Shown here piece after piece: positions 16,150 to 24,815 of a stretch of 38,932 nucleotides of DNA. Made by a program: the position numbers and the translations under genes. How positions within the stretch are numbered: position 1 is the stretch's first letter; the number at the start of each line of letters is the position of its first letter. The notes below the pieces were generated by a model. It was not told the origin of the DNA and did not search any database. It saw nothing but the letters and a program-made list of their open reading frames with translations. Location: IMG/VR virus record IMGVR_UViG_3300050030_000136, positions 1 through 38,932 of that record, one strand, 5' to 3'. Origin of the DNA: a virus.

Positions 16150-17970
16150 TTATTTCTTTTCCTTTCCTTCAGAACTTAATAATACATTAGTATCCTCTAT
16201 AGACCAAGATTGACCTAATATATTATTTGAAATCTTTATAGCGGTAGATACGCCAGATACTTTATCTACAATAGAGTTTTTAAGACTATCGCCAGTTACA
16301 GTTTTTGTCAATGCAGATGTTGCACCAGATATTATGTTATTAGCCAATAAATCAGCAGATTTGGCACTATAAACATCAACGGTTACTCCATCACTTGATT
16401 GTCCTAATGTTAAACTTATTTCATTTATTCCTACCTTTTGTCTTGTATCTTCACCATTTGGATTATTAAATGCACCTAAAGTAACCCAACTATTTATTAT
16501 ATTATTTCCTTCATCAGATTTAATAGTTTCATCATACTTTCTTATAAAACCATCATATCCACCTAATAACAATGCTCTTTCAGAAGTTTTGATAGAATCG
16601 AAGTAAAATAATGATGATTGGCATTGTTTGGTCGGAAATGTATCAGGGAATATACCACCTGTTCTTAAATCTAACCACCAACAAACTGACCATAAACCAT
16701 CTTGTTGAGTAACTGATATTTGAATACCATATCTTTGCTTGTCGTATGCCATAGTAACTCTATCAGTTCTACGATTTAAACCAAGTGATGTTACCAATTT
16801 AGGCACTCTTTGTTTTGTAAGATTTTCTGGAGGTTGAGAGTTTATGATAGCCTCAGAAGATAAACCATAAATACCATCAGTTCCTAAGAAATACAGATTA
16901 TTCTTATCGTCCCAACAATATGATGTAGGACTAAAAATACCAGTAGATTTTGATAGACAAGTATTTACGCCGCCTTGCAACGGGTCAGAGCGCAATAACC
17001 ACATTTGGTTTGCACAACCCCAAATAAGGTATGAATCCTTATAAGGTATCATAGCAACGATAGCATCACCAACTTCACCAGCTTTTGCATTTTGACTTGT
17101 ACAAGCTGCACCTACGTCAGTTTGACCTGTATCCCAATCCAAAGGTTGGAATATCCTACTGGCAAACCATTGATGAGGGTTTAACATACTATTAAGGAAA
17201 ATTCTTCCAAAGCAAAGGCAACCTATATTTGAACCACCGTCTGGGAAAGTGCCACCAGTTGTAGATATTAAATTTTGTATTATACCATATTTAGAAGTTG
17301 ATATTGGGTCTGTACCACCAGCACTTCCGTCAGCTTTTAACCAATCTGCAACTGTACAAGAACCTGTAGACGCAGTATAAGCAGTTATTTGAGCATAACT
17401 TCCAGTTCCAGTACCACCAGTTACATAAACATACCAATTTTCTATATAATTATTAGTTGTATAAAAAGTTGATAAAGAAGCATCTACTAAATGAGTATCA
17501 TCTGTTCCTGTTCCAGCAGTACCTTCAATATCATAAGTTAATGTAGATGGCGCAGTAGACCAATTTAACCAATGTGGAGGGGCTACAACTGATGTAGGAG
17601 TAATTGTAGCCAAAGATGTTGCGCCTGTTACAGCGTGTGATAAAGTATCAAATTCTGTAGTAGAAGTTCTATAAACTAAAGTCCAAGTTGCTGCGCCAAC
17701 CGTAACAATTTCATCAAATATTCCTGTAGCACCACTTGTTGCTTGTGTAACAACTTCACCTTTTGAAAATGTACCAGTAACAGCACCAACTAAGCGAGTA
17801 TTTATAAAATCTATCTTGTGCATCCCAGAAATATGAATATCTGTATTCCAAGGATTCCCATCGCATATATAAACCTTTTGAAATGCAGGTATTACAGCAA
17901 CATATCCTGATGTATCTAAATCGCCAGCAGTAAAATTATGACTTGATGATAATAATGTCAAATCTGCCAT
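16150..17970 (-). CDS. Tail hub/beta-propeller protein, P22 gp10/T7 gp12-like
   Basis: 606 aa, beta-rich. The half from residue 260 carries repeated strands of the form YLIWGCANQMWLLRSDPLQG, then NNLYFLGTDGIYGLS, which I associate with the tail beta-propeller or DNA-stabilisation hub proteins of short-tailed phages. The N-terminal 200 residues are Thr/Gly-rich sandwich-like repeats (GATGIF, GTGTGSYAQITAYTAS). It should sit under the adaptor and seal the portal. It begins one base after the upstream stop (TAATATG). Confidence 0.6.
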   Translation of the reverse strand: MADLTLLSSSHNFTAGDLDTSGYVAVIPAFQKVYICDGNPWNTDIHISGMHKIDFINTRLVGAVTGTFSKGEVVTQATSGATGIFDEIVTVGAATWTLVYRTSTTEFDTLSHAVTGATSLATITPTSVVAPPHWLNWSTAPSTLTYDIEGTAGTGTDDTHLVDASLSTFYTTNNYIENWYVYVTGGTGTGSYAQITAYTASTGSCTVADWLKADGSAGGTDPISTSKYGIIQNLISTTGGTFPDGGSNIGCLCFGRIFLNSMLNPHQWFASRIFQPLDWDTGQTDVGAACTSQNAKAGEVGDAIVAMIPYKDSYLIWGCANQMWLLRSDPLQGGVNTCLSKSTGIFSPTSYCWDDKNNLYFLGTDGIYGLSSEAIINSQPPENLTKQRVPKLVTSLGLNRRTDRVTMAYDKQRYGIQISVTQQDGLWSVCWWLDLRTGGIFPDTFPTKQCQSSLFYFDSIKTSERALLLGGYDGFIRKYDETIKSDEGNNIINSWVTLGAFNNPNGEDTRQKVGINEISLTLGQSSDGVTVDVYSAKSADLLANNIISGATSALTKTVTGDSLKNSIVDKVSGVSTAIKISNNILGQSWSIEDTNVLLSSEGKEKK

Positions 17971-17971
17971 A

Positions 17972-18901
17972 TTATATTTCCAGAAAGTAAACTACTTTAT
18001 GTCCGATAATCACCAATTGCTGATGGTATCTACTTCCACTTACAGCAATAATTTCTTGAGCCATTTGCGGTTCAATCCATCTATATATACCAAGTCTGTC
18101 ATCATAACCCCAAACTAAATTTTCATCATAATCTTTTGGTCTTTCTAAAACCCAACCAATGGTCTTTCCACCTGTTAAAATAGCAGTAAGAAAAGATAGT
18201 ATATTAATATTTCCCTGTAAAAGTTGAGTGCCAGTTATTGATAAATTACCTGATAACTCGGATATTATATCAATATTACCAGTAATTAATTTTATTCCAG
18301 TTACAGTTAAAGAACCTGATAATTGAGAAGTAACTGAAATTTGCCCAAAAAGATGTTGTTCAGCAAAATTTAAAGTAGCAGATAAGGTTGAAGTTATAGG
18401 TACGTTTCCACCAAATACTATCTGGATATAGTCATAAGTTTCAAAATAATGGTCTGCTCCTGAATAAGCATCCCAATTACTACCACCATCATTAGATTGA
18501 TATGCCATACCTCCTGCATATGTAGCGCCTGAATTATCTCCACCTATTCTACAATCGTCAGCAGCAGAATTCTTTATAACTATTGCATAAGTAATTCCGC
18601 TTGTAATACTTATAGGTATGGTAAAAATAAATTCAAGCCAAGCTATATTAGCAGCAGTATCTGGGAAATCACTTGCAGGTAATACTGAAGAACATAAATC
18701 TAAACCAGAAGGAACTCCTGCAACTGTAGCCTTAATTGATACTGTAACATTTCCAGTAACTATATCATTTTTATATACATATACTTTTACTGAACCAATT
18801 AGATAACTACTTGTAGCGGTAAATGTCTGCGCCCTTAATCTTGTATCAAAGATAAATGCAGCATCATAACCTGTCTCGTAATAATCTTTTTTTGTCGCCA
18901 T
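17972..18901 (-). CDS. Virion surface protein with internal repeats
   Basis: 309 aa. Residues 15-160 look like a jelly-roll or carbohydrate-binding-type sandwich (AQTFTATSSYLIGSVKVYVY). Residues 170-250 hold four short repeats of G-x-I-x-I-x-S-x-L-x-G-x-L-x-x-T-G (for example GNIDIISELSGNLSITG). The C-terminus, SRYHQQLVIIGHKVVYFLEI, matches the end of the protein at 19,306-19,830. No Shine-Dalgarno is obvious, so it is probably coupled to the upstream gene. Tail or fibre component by position. Confidence 0.55.
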   Translation of the reverse strand: MATKKDYYETGYDAAFIFDTRLRAQTFTATSSYLIGSVKVYVYKNDIVTGNVTVSIKATVAGVPSGLDLCSSVLPASDFPDTAANIAWLEFIFTIPISITSGITYAIVIKNSAADDCRIGGDNSGATYAGGMAYQSNDGGSNWDAYSGADHYFETYDYIQIVFGGNVPITSTLSATLNFAEQHLFGQISVTSQLSGSLTVTGIKLITGNIDIISELSGNLSITGTQLLQGNINILSFLTAILTGGKTIGWVLERPKDYDENLVWGYDDRLGIYRWIEPQMAQEIIAVSGSRYHQQLVIIGHKVVYFLEI

Positions 18902-18903
18902 AA

Positions 18904-19293
18904 TTAATCAATTGTAATTGTTATTGCGCCAATATCAAATTTAGGGGTATCTCCACTTATAACAGTTTTTGCTTGAGTTAATGAACCATAAGCAAGCATA
19001 TTTCCAGTTGTTAAAGCGTCAAATAAACAAAAATAAGTTATAGTACCCCAAGAACCACTTGAAGCAGCAAAAGTTATTGCAGTTGTATTTGTAATAGTAC
19101 CATTTGCTGCAGTACCCCAAACACCTGTTGTAATTACTCTTGCATATCCCATAGCAACTGGTTCAGCAAGTCCAGAAGCATTTTCTCCAGGATTTGCAGT
19201 AGATAAACCTACCCAAACCGTTGGAGTAGAATGTGCCGTTTTACCTACTAATAACTCTAATATTTTTAGTTCTTCGTAATCTGCTAAACTCAT
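18904..19293 (-). CDS. Conserved phage tail-fibre/decoration-type protein, 129 aa
   Basis: It carries a known phage pattern: TVWVGLSTANPGENASGLAE, GYARV, AITFAASSGSWGTITYFCLF, then GDTPKFDIGAITITID at the end. Proteins with LSTADP...GYARV...GSWG occur widely in phage tail or baseplate regions; their exact place in the virion is unclear to me. AGAAAGG precedes the ATG. Its length matches the family's usual 120-140 residues. Confidence 0.7.
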   Translation of the reverse strand: MSLADYEELKILELLVGKTAHSTPTVWVGLSTANPGENASGLAEPVAMGYARVITTGVWGTAANGTITNTTAITFAASSGSWGTITYFCLFDALTTGNMLAYGSLTQAKTVISGDTPKFDIGAITITID

Positions 19294-19305
19294 TGTATTG
19301 CCTTT

Positions 19306-19830
19306 CTATATTTCACTATAATAAATAACTCCATTACCACTGTTATCTTGTCCAACAACTACTAAAGTATTCTTATATCTACCACCACCTGCAACTTCAA
19401 CTCCACCCCAAGTACCAGTATCTTCATCCCAAATACCTATTGGGTCAGGAGGTCTTGGTGGAAGCCAAGGGGTAGGTGCAGGAGTAATAATCGAAGAAAT
19501 ATCAATTCCTTGTGTTTTCCAATCTACATAATAAGGTTGTTCTGGTGGATTTGAAACCATTGTGGCATATTTTAAATAATATTTTCCTACTGGCAAATTA
19601 GGTAAAAGTTGAAGTGTTATTTTACTCCAACCATCGTCAAGAGGAATGTCGCTTAACAACCATTGTCCTTTAGGAACTCCACCTGTTTCATCTTGATTAT
19701 TATTTGAATATAATGGCCCGTCATAATTCATAAAGAGAGAGCCATCGCCTCCTGGATAGTGATACTCAAATGAAACAGTTTCTCCTGCTGTCCAATTTCC
19801 ATTATTTTGTATTTTTCTAAAATTAGACAT
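19306..19830 (-). CDS. Hypothetical tail protein with shared C-terminal module
   Basis: 174 aa. The first 110 residues look like a beta-sandwich (SVTFE-like strands, WSKITLQLLPNLPVGKYYLK). A Pro-rich linker (TPAPTPWLPPRPPDP) leads to a C-terminal module with WGGVEVAGGGRYKNTLVVVG and GVIYYSEI, which recurs at the end of the 309-residue protein downstream. This suggests a domain that docks onto a common virion partner. Stop and next start are separated by 12 bases. Confidence 0.5.
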   Translation of the reverse strand: MSNFRKIQNNGNWTAGETVSFEYHYPGGDGSLFMNYDGPLYSNNNQDETGGVPKGQWLLSDIPLDDGWSKITLQLLPNLPVGKYYLKYATMVSNPPEQPYYVDWKTQGIDISSIITPAPTPWLPPRPPDPIGIWDEDTGTWGGVEVAGGGRYKNTLVVVGQDNSGNGVIYYSEI

Positions 19831-19832
19831 TT

Positions 19833-20066
19833 CTACTCCGGTTGAATATAAGTAGTAGTTATGCTTGCCATATACAATACCGGATGCGATGCGCCACTTA
19901 TTTGAGTGGGATAAGCTAAAACTGTACCTGCGCGCTGACCTCCTCTTATCTTTTCTTTAGTTACATCAAAGGCACGAGTATTTTGTAGACTAAAAGAAGT
20001 CTGTAGTGGTTGCTCGGATGTGGAAACACCATCAACCAAACCCTTTATAGGGAAGGGAATCTTCAT
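19833..20066 (-). CDS. Small tail protein, hub N-terminus-like
   Basis: 77 aa. FPIKGLVDGVSTSEQPLQTS followed by N-x-R-x-F-D and RGGQRAGT matches the start of podovirus tail hub proteins (pattern GL..QPP.T..DALNVRPFD...RGGQRPG). In those phages this segment opens a much longer protein, whereas here the frame ends after 77 residues with QPE. It may be a separate tail-tip subunit or a split gene. GAAAGGAG before the ATG is a strong ribosome site. Confidence 0.55.
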   Translation of the reverse strand: MKIPFPIKGLVDGVSTSEQPLQTSFSLQNTRAFDVTKEKIRGGQRAGTVLAYPTQISGASHPVLYMASITTTYIQPE

Positions 20067-20084
20067 AAAGAAAACTCCTTTCTA

Positions 20085-20531
20085 TTACAGTCGTTGCGTC
20101 TGAAGCCAGAATAAAGTAATTCTAACCTTACCAGAAGTTATCAAAGTGTAATCTGAAGCGTGTGTTAACATAACGTGAACAGATTCACCTGCAGTGGTTG
20201 TATGTTCTGCGCCTGTAACTATTGTAGCTGCGCCATAAGGAAATAGATGTTTATATCCTATTGTGGTGCAAGTTCCAGTAGTTGCAGATGTCCAAGTAGC
20301 GCCAGTTGATGTAATACCAATAGAAATCGTTACAGCCGCATTAAATGTTTCAAGTGTTTCTACCAATACAGCATATCTCAAAGCGTAAGGAGGAATAACT
20401 TTTGTTAGTTCTTTAAGTCCAGTTGCGCCAGTAGCTGTAAATTGTGAATAACTAAGTGTAAAAGACGCACTTGCAAAACCTATACCAGTTCCTTCGGTAG
20501 CTTGATACGCCATAGTTTGTTTCGTTGCCAT
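20085..20531 (-). CDS. Hypothetical structural protein, 148 aa
   Basis: Thr-, Ala- and Gly-rich, beta-type protein without charged clusters, typical of head decoration or tail tube-like proteins. No family recognised. AGAAAGGG precedes the ATG. It is encoded between the adaptor and the tail hub genes, so a role at the head-tail joint or on the capsid is plausible. Confidence 0.55.
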   Translation of the reverse strand: MATKQTMAYQATEGTGIGFASASFTLSYSQFTATGATGLKELTKVIPPYALRYAVLVETLETFNAAVTISIGITSTGATWTSATTGTCTTIGYKHLFPYGAATIVTGAEHTTTAGESVHVMLTHASDYTLITSGKVRITLFWLQTQRL

Positions 20532-20547
20532 TATAAAACCCTTTCTA

Positions 20548-21327
20548 TTAAGATGTTTCTGGTATAACTTGCGTGCTATCCAGATAAACGGTTGATGTTC
20601 TTATTATATCGAAATCAGTTTTACCTGATTTCATTTGACCTAAATTTCCAACTTGTGATTGCCTTTTATCTTCGCCTATTTCTTGTTGTAACATTCTATC
20701 AGCCATTGCTTCGTGCAAACCTTGAGATTGTCCTGTAACTCCATCTTTTTCAAATGTTTCTGCAGCAGCTAAGGAACATTCAAGTATAACTTCACTTGCA
20801 AGTTCGCAACCAATGAAATAATCATTGTCATTTACTGGCGCATTTGGTGTCATTACATAAGTGTAATAGTAATGCAAAACTGCCGATGGAGGAGGGAAAA
20901 ACACTACTTCATCAGTTTGTCCTGTTAAAGTATTATAATCACCTGTTTTTATAGCAAACCATCGTGGGTAGCCAGTACCAGTAGAAAGAGATTTTTGAAC
21001 ATAAATAAAATCTAAAGGTTTTTGTACAGGATTATAACTTACAGGAACAGTATGAGTAAATGGTGTTATCAATGCTGAAAATCCGACAGGTAGTTTATAA
21101 GTATCTACATTTACAGCAGTATCTAAAGTTGTAGTTCTTTGCAAAAATGCCCAACGATATGTTCTTCCTGTGCTTGAATCTATTGGCATTAAGAATCGCC
21201 TATAACCTCTTAAAACAAGTTGTTTACATCTTTCAATATCAGCAGTATCAACAAGGTTAGGTATGCCAAGATAATCACCTACTTTAGTCCATACTTCTTT
21301 ATACGTCAGTTTTAGGTTGCTCGACAT
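20548..21327 (-). CDS. Head-tail adaptor protein
   Basis: 259 aa. It resembles the phage adaptor/connector family (P22 gp4, T7 gp11-type): an N-terminal helix with Y-K-E-V-W-x-K-V, then DIERCKQLVLRGYRRFLMP, YRWAFLQRT and a central beta part with DEVVFFPPPSA. The C-terminal helix has EMADRMLQQEIGED-like residues. Adaptors form a ring under the portal and start the tail. It overlaps the upstream 60-residue gene by 29 bases; AAGGAC before the ATG supports this start. Confidence 0.65.
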   Translation of the reverse strand: MSSNLKLTYKEVWTKVGDYLGIPNLVDTADIERCKQLVLRGYRRFLMPIDSSTGRTYRWAFLQRTTTLDTAVNVDTYKLPVGFSALITPFTHTVPVSYNPVQKPLDFIYVQKSLSTGTGYPRWFAIKTGDYNTLTGQTDEVVFFPPPSAVLHYYYTYVMTPNAPVNDNDYFIGCELASEVILECSLAAAETFEKDGVTGQSQGLHEAMADRMLQQEIGEDKRQSQVGNLGQMKSGKTDFDIIRTSTVYLDSTQVIPETS

Positions 21328-21481
21328 TTTGTTTGTCCTTATCTTCTAATTGGTCAGCTGTTTTACAACGACCAATTACCAACTGTATACTTTCTAAAAG
21401 TATTTGATGTTGTTGACGATTAAGATTGGCATTTGAAATTACATTATCTATATTTGCAATTGCTTCTTTAATTTCCATCAT
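21299..21481 (-). CDS. Hypothetical helical protein, 60 aa
   Basis: An all-helical, Gln-rich small protein (ANLNRQQHQILLESIQLV). AAAGGTGAT precedes two adjacent ATG codons (21481 and 21478). It starts right after the terminator at 21,491-21,530 and overlaps the adaptor gene by 29 bases. Similar short helical genes are often found before adaptors in phages, but no family is named. Confidence 0.55.
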   Translation of the reverse strand: MMEIKEAIANIDNVISNANLNRQQHQILLESIQLVIGRCKTADQLEDKDKQNVEQPKTDV

Positions 21482-21490
21482 ATCACCTTT

Positions 21491-21530
21491 AAAAAAAGAG
21501 GGGTTGCTTTTGTCTTCGGCGCAGACCCCT
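21491..21530 (-). terminator. Rho-independent terminator in late operon
   Basis: On the minus strand AGGGGT-C-TGC, a 13-base loop and GCA-ACCCCT make a 9-bp stem with one bulge, followed by C and seven T. It lies between the capsid cluster and the tail cluster, so it likely reduces readthrough and keeps capsid mRNA more abundant than tail mRNA. Confidence 0.75.
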
Positions 21531-21543
21531 AAAGCCGCTTAGT

Positions 21544-21657
21544 TTACTTTTTAGCTTTTTCAGCTTCTTTTTTCTGATTTTCCCAAAAGATTTCCTTCAT
21601 AGTTTTTGTAGGTTGTTCTTTGGGTTCATCATTTTTTGGTTTTTCAGATTTAGCCAT
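21544..21657 (-). CDS. Small charged protein, 37 aa
   Basis: It reads MAKSEKPKNDEPKEQPTKTM and continues as a Lys/Glu-rich helix. AGAAAGGA with a 10-base gap precedes the ATG, the same site style as other genes here. It lies between the 263-residue capsid-region protein and the terminator. Very short; function unknown. Confidence 0.5.
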   Translation of the reverse strand: MAKSEKPKNDEPKEQPTKTMKEIFWENQKKEAEKAKK

Positions 21658-21672
21658 TACAGTAAATCCTTT

Positions 21673-22464
21673 CTATATTCTACTATGGAGTGCAAATAAA
21701 GGCCCAACTCCAGTAGCATCGCCCATAACTACATCACCAGCGTATTGAGTTGTATCACCTGCGCCTAAGTTTGTAAATGTGGTAATAGTACCATTTTGCG
21801 CCCAATATCCAGCACGTTCTTTAGTTAAACCAAGACCAGAGTAAGCCGCACACCAGCAACAACCATCAGTTTGTACCCAAAAATACATATTTGCTGCAGA
21901 TACATAAGTAGCAGGTACTCCAAATTTAGTATATCCTACATCAGTAGAAAGTATCAAACTTGAAAATGGATTATAAAATACTTCTGCAGAATCAGATGCG
22001 GACAATGCACTTGTAAGTGGGCCATCAAGATATACAGTAAAATCAGCATTTGCATCAGCGGCATCATTTCCTATGATACCTCTGAATTGAGTTGTTTTAT
22101 TTGCAGGAGAATCTGCGGCTGTATAACAAACAATATAACCACCTTTAAGTTGGTCTTTAGTTAGTGCATCGTGAGTACCACCATCAATAGTCAATTTCCT
22201 TACACCTATTGCAGCAGCAGTAACTATATTATCAATAGTCTGAACATAAGTAGCTCTTGTTTCTACGCCTTGTCCGGCATAACATATTCCACTTGATTTG
22301 GCATAGGTATATTCACGTCTATCTGCTAAAGTTACTCTATCGCCAATATTATATAATGAGTCTTTATCTAAAGAAGCAACATAAATAAAGTCCCAATCGC
22401 CATATTGACTTGCAATAGTAGCTTGCATACCTAAATTCTGAACTCTTGCTTTACCTTTACTCAT
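21673..22464 (-). CDS. Capsid-region structural protein, 263 aa
   Basis: A Gly/Ala/Thr-rich, beta-type protein immediately after the coat gene, with Cys-rich WVQTDGCCWCAAYSG near residue 205. Position and composition fit a capsid decoration or accessory protein. I chose ATG at 22464 (GTAGG upstream) because an in-frame GTG at 22515 would add 17 hydrophobic, unsupported residues. No family recognised. Confidence 0.6.
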   Translation of the reverse strand: MSKGKARVQNLGMQATIASQYGDWDFIYVASLDKDSLYNIGDRVTLADRREYTYAKSSGICYAGQGVETRATYVQTIDNIVTAAAIGVRKLTIDGGTHDALTKDQLKGGYIVCYTAADSPANKTTQFRGIIGNDAADANADFTVYLDGPLTSALSASDSAEVFYNPFSSLILSTDVGYTKFGVPATYVSAANMYFWVQTDGCCWCAAYSGLGLTKERAGYWAQNGTITTFTNLGAGDTTQYAGDVVMGDATGVGPLFALHSRI

Positions 22465-22598
22465 TTGAAACCTACCATTTCTTCCTATTATTTTAAAGCT
22501 GTATAGGAACAGCACTTAGATTAGCGTCCCATAAGTACGCCTTATCCGTTAGTTTCTTTTAATAAGCAATTATAACTCATCACTTGATTGTGGACATT

Positions 22599-23687
22599 CT
22601 ATTGCTGATTTATCAAGTACCCCATATTCCTGCGGTTCTCGCAATGGGTCATCCAATACAAATCCACATATTCGGTACAAACATTATGTGCGAAAGCATT
22701 TTTGCCTTCGTCAGTTCTAAAATACCAGTTGTTAAGCACAACAGGGTAAAATACATCAAAGTTGATTGCAAATATCGGGTCAGTACCCCATTGTGTGGTA
22801 CTTGCAGTGTCAAGTTGCTGAACATATTTAAAAGGTATACCCTTATAAAGTGTTTCACCAGCATACTTTCCAAGGTCATAACCGATTCTATCATCACTAT
22901 TACGAGCAATCTTTTCAACTTGCTTGATTACGTTATTAGTTGTGTAATAGACAACTTTCTTTGGTACGCCTTCTTCAACACCTGTAACCTTATTGGGTTC
23001 GATTGGGGCTTCAAAGTCAGTTGCTCTATTTGCATCACCTAACATATCAAGTAAAGTTTCATTAAGTATGCCATTGTGGTCGGCATAATAACTTGCCCAT
23101 TTTGGATGAGCAGATGCATCTATACCTCCAGGATTGAAGGCATTAGCATCAAGATATTGGCCTGTAGTACCAGTAAAGCCACCTGTACTATTGTTAGTAC
23201 CAATGGTAAGCCAGCTTGATGGGCCAAATATCTTATTTACATCGCTTGCTGATGCAGGCGCAGACCAAAATTGCTGTTGAATGTCATCGGCAGTCTTACG
23301 ATACATAGCCATCTTTTGAGATTTAATGTAATCGTATTCTTTAACTTTATCGCCCTTGTTAATATCAATTTGGGCAAGGTCGTAAGATACGTTATTTGTG
23401 TAATGTTTCCATTCTGATATAACCTTATAGTCTGTATCATAGATATTGGAAACATCTTGAACAAAGAACATACCAACTGCACCACCATTTGTAGCGTCAT
23501 CAAGTTGAATATTAGTTGTGTATCTTTCGCCAGAACCCATCTTCTTACGTTTACGAAGTATATCATTTAACACTTCATATCTTGGGTAAGTTAATGTCAT
23601 TGCAAGTTTATCTGGTTGAAAATCGTCCCTTGTCGCATTGAGCAAGGTTAGAAACTGATTTAGTGAAATGCCACTTTCTGAAGCCAT
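22599..23687 (-). CDS. Major capsid protein
   Basis: 362 aa. The C-terminus FYPVVLNNWYFRTDEG, then EYVDLYWMTHCENRRNMGYL, is the pattern of a widespread phage coat family with N-N-W or similar before Y-F-R and D-L-x-W...N-R-R. The N-terminus starts MASESGISLNQFLTLLNATR. It follows the scaffold gene, the standard order. AAAGGA precedes the ATG, with a small GCTGT/ACAGC hairpin just upstream in the 46-base gap. It should adopt an HK97-type fold, an expectation for tailed phages. Confidence 0.85.
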   Translation of the reverse strand: MASESGISLNQFLTLLNATRDDFQPDKLAMTLTYPRYEVLNDILRKRKKMGSGERYTTNIQLDDATNGGAVGMFFVQDVSNIYDTDYKVISEWKHYTNNVSYDLAQIDINKGDKVKEYDYIKSQKMAMYRKTADDIQQQFWSAPASASDVNKIFGPSSWLTIGTNNSTGGFTGTTGQYLDANAFNPGGIDASAHPKWASYYADHNGILNETLLDMLGDANRATDFEAPIEPNKVTGVEEGVPKKVVYYTTNNVIKQVEKIARNSDDRIGYDLGKYAGETLYKGIPFKYVQQLDTASTTQWGTDPIFAINFDVFYPVVLNNWYFRTDEGKNAFAHNVCTEYVDLYWMTHCENRRNMGYLINQQ

Positions 23688-23733
23688 TTTATGTTCCTTT
23701 AGTCAAGCTGTTTTACAGCATTATAGTTAATTT

Positions 23734-24657
23734 TTACTCAATACCGGCTTTTTTATAAGCTTCGTCCATAATAGCTTCTTTACGTTCATTTTCCGTTTCA
23801 AATTTTCTTGTAGAAATATCTGAATGTCTCCGTGTTGGAGGATTAGTAAAGTGCTTTTTTTGTCCGTTAAGCTTATCAACAAGCCGTTGAGCCGCTACTT
23901 TTTCACCATCTTGATTTTTAAACTTATTGATTTCTGTTTCGATAGCTTTTTCTATTGGTATACCTCTAATTTCAGAAGTTACCATAGCGTGCCTAAATAA
24001 CTCTAATCGAGTTTTGTATTGACCTTCAGACATATTAGAAGAATTACCTAATTGTGGTATTTGTTTTGAAAATCTATCAAAATGACCGTCTATCTTTTGC
24101 TGAAAAGAACTTTCACGTTCCTGTTGCAATCTTTGAGTTTCAGATTCAAGGGATTTACCTTGTTCGTTTATTCGAGAAACGATACTGTCGATTGCACTTT
24201 TTACATCAGCCCCTACCAAGTCAGGGTCAAGATTTACCTTAATTTCTTTAAAGGTACTTTTTGGTGCATTTTGCTTTTCAACAACAGGTTTACTTTGTTG
24301 TTTTTCATTTTCAATTTCTTCTTTAATACTTGAAAGCAATTCAGGCGATTCTTTAACTATCGAATCAATAGTTTCTTGGCTTAGACCGTAATCGCTAAAA
24401 ATCTCTGCAACTTCTGGGTCTAAGGTAACTTCATCGGTATTTTCGTTCTGTGTTTCGGTTTCATCTGCCTCAGCAGATTCTTGGTTATTGTCGATTTCAT
24501 CGACATTATTATCTTGGTCTGCCATAGGCTGACCATTTGACTCGACAAAAGACTCATCTTTTTTCGAGAATATTTCGCCCATTTGTTCGCCAAAATGTTC
24601 TTGTGAAGTTTGGTCTATTTCTTTTTCTTGTTCGTTATTTTCGTTTTCTTTTGCCAT
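23734..24657 (-). CDS. Scaffolding protein
   Basis: 307 aa. Strongly acidic N-terminal half rich in Glu, Asp, Asn and Gln, a helical middle, and a basic C-terminal end (PPTRRHSDISTRKFETENE). Acidic, helical, with a basic tail that binds coat protein is the scaffold pattern, and the gene directly precedes the coat gene. It is expected to direct procapsid assembly and then leave. AAAGGA before the ATG. No protease is visible, so it may exit intact. Confidence 0.75.
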   Translation of the reverse strand: MAKENENNEQEKEIDQTSQEHFGEQMGEIFSKKDESFVESNGQPMADQDNNVDEIDNNQESAEADETETQNENTDEVTLDPEVAEIFSDYGLSQETIDSIVKESPELLSSIKEEIENEKQQSKPVVEKQNAPKSTFKEIKVNLDPDLVGADVKSAIDSIVSRINEQGKSLESETQRLQQERESSFQQKIDGHFDRFSKQIPQLGNSSNMSEGQYKTRLELFRHAMVTSEIRGIPIEKAIETEINKFKNQDGEKVAAQRLVDKLNGQKKHFTNPPTRRHSDISTRKFETENERKEAIMDEAYKKAGIE

Positions 24658-24712
24658 AGTAATAGTCCTTTACATAATTATTCATATATTGTCAATACAA
24701 ATCAATTTTATC

Positions 24713-24742
24713 ATTATAAGTTTTACTTATACAAGTTATAAG
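24713..24742 (-). promoter_or_regulatory. Candidate late capsid promoter with alternating repeat arms
   Basis: On the minus strand TTATAA (24741-24736), 17 bases, then TATAAT (24718-24713), 50 bases upstream of the scaffold start. The -10 box is perfect and the -35 weak. TATAAG (24715-24720), CTTATA (24726-24731) and TATAAG (24737-24742) alternate with an 11-base period, so overlapping inverted repeats could be an operator. The gap 24,658-24,815 holds no other gene. Confidence 0.45.
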
Positions 24743-24752
24743 AATTTTTAAT

Positions 24753-24780
24753 TTGACAACATTTTCAAGATGTGTAAAAT
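24753..24780 (+). promoter_or_regulatory. Candidate antisense promoter
   Basis: TTGACA, 16 bases, TAAAAT with TGTG before the -10 box. The boxes closely match the plus-strand promoters at 33,052 and 36,817. It would point into the zinc-ribbon, HNH and portal genes on the opposite strand, so it could give an antisense RNA or be a chance match. Confidence 0.35.
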
Positions 24781-24815
24781 GGTCTTTCAGCGGTTGTAAT
24801 GTTATTTTCTGTAGT

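Noticed and set aside
19833-20066. Frameshifted tail hub gene
   Set aside because: The 77-residue frame has a strong ribosome site and a clean stop, and the next gene does not continue the hub sequence, so a frameshift is not supported.
22584-23042. 152-codon open frame opposite the coat gene
   Set aside because: No ribosome site, and its composition mirrors the coat gene on the other strand, which has clear family motifs.
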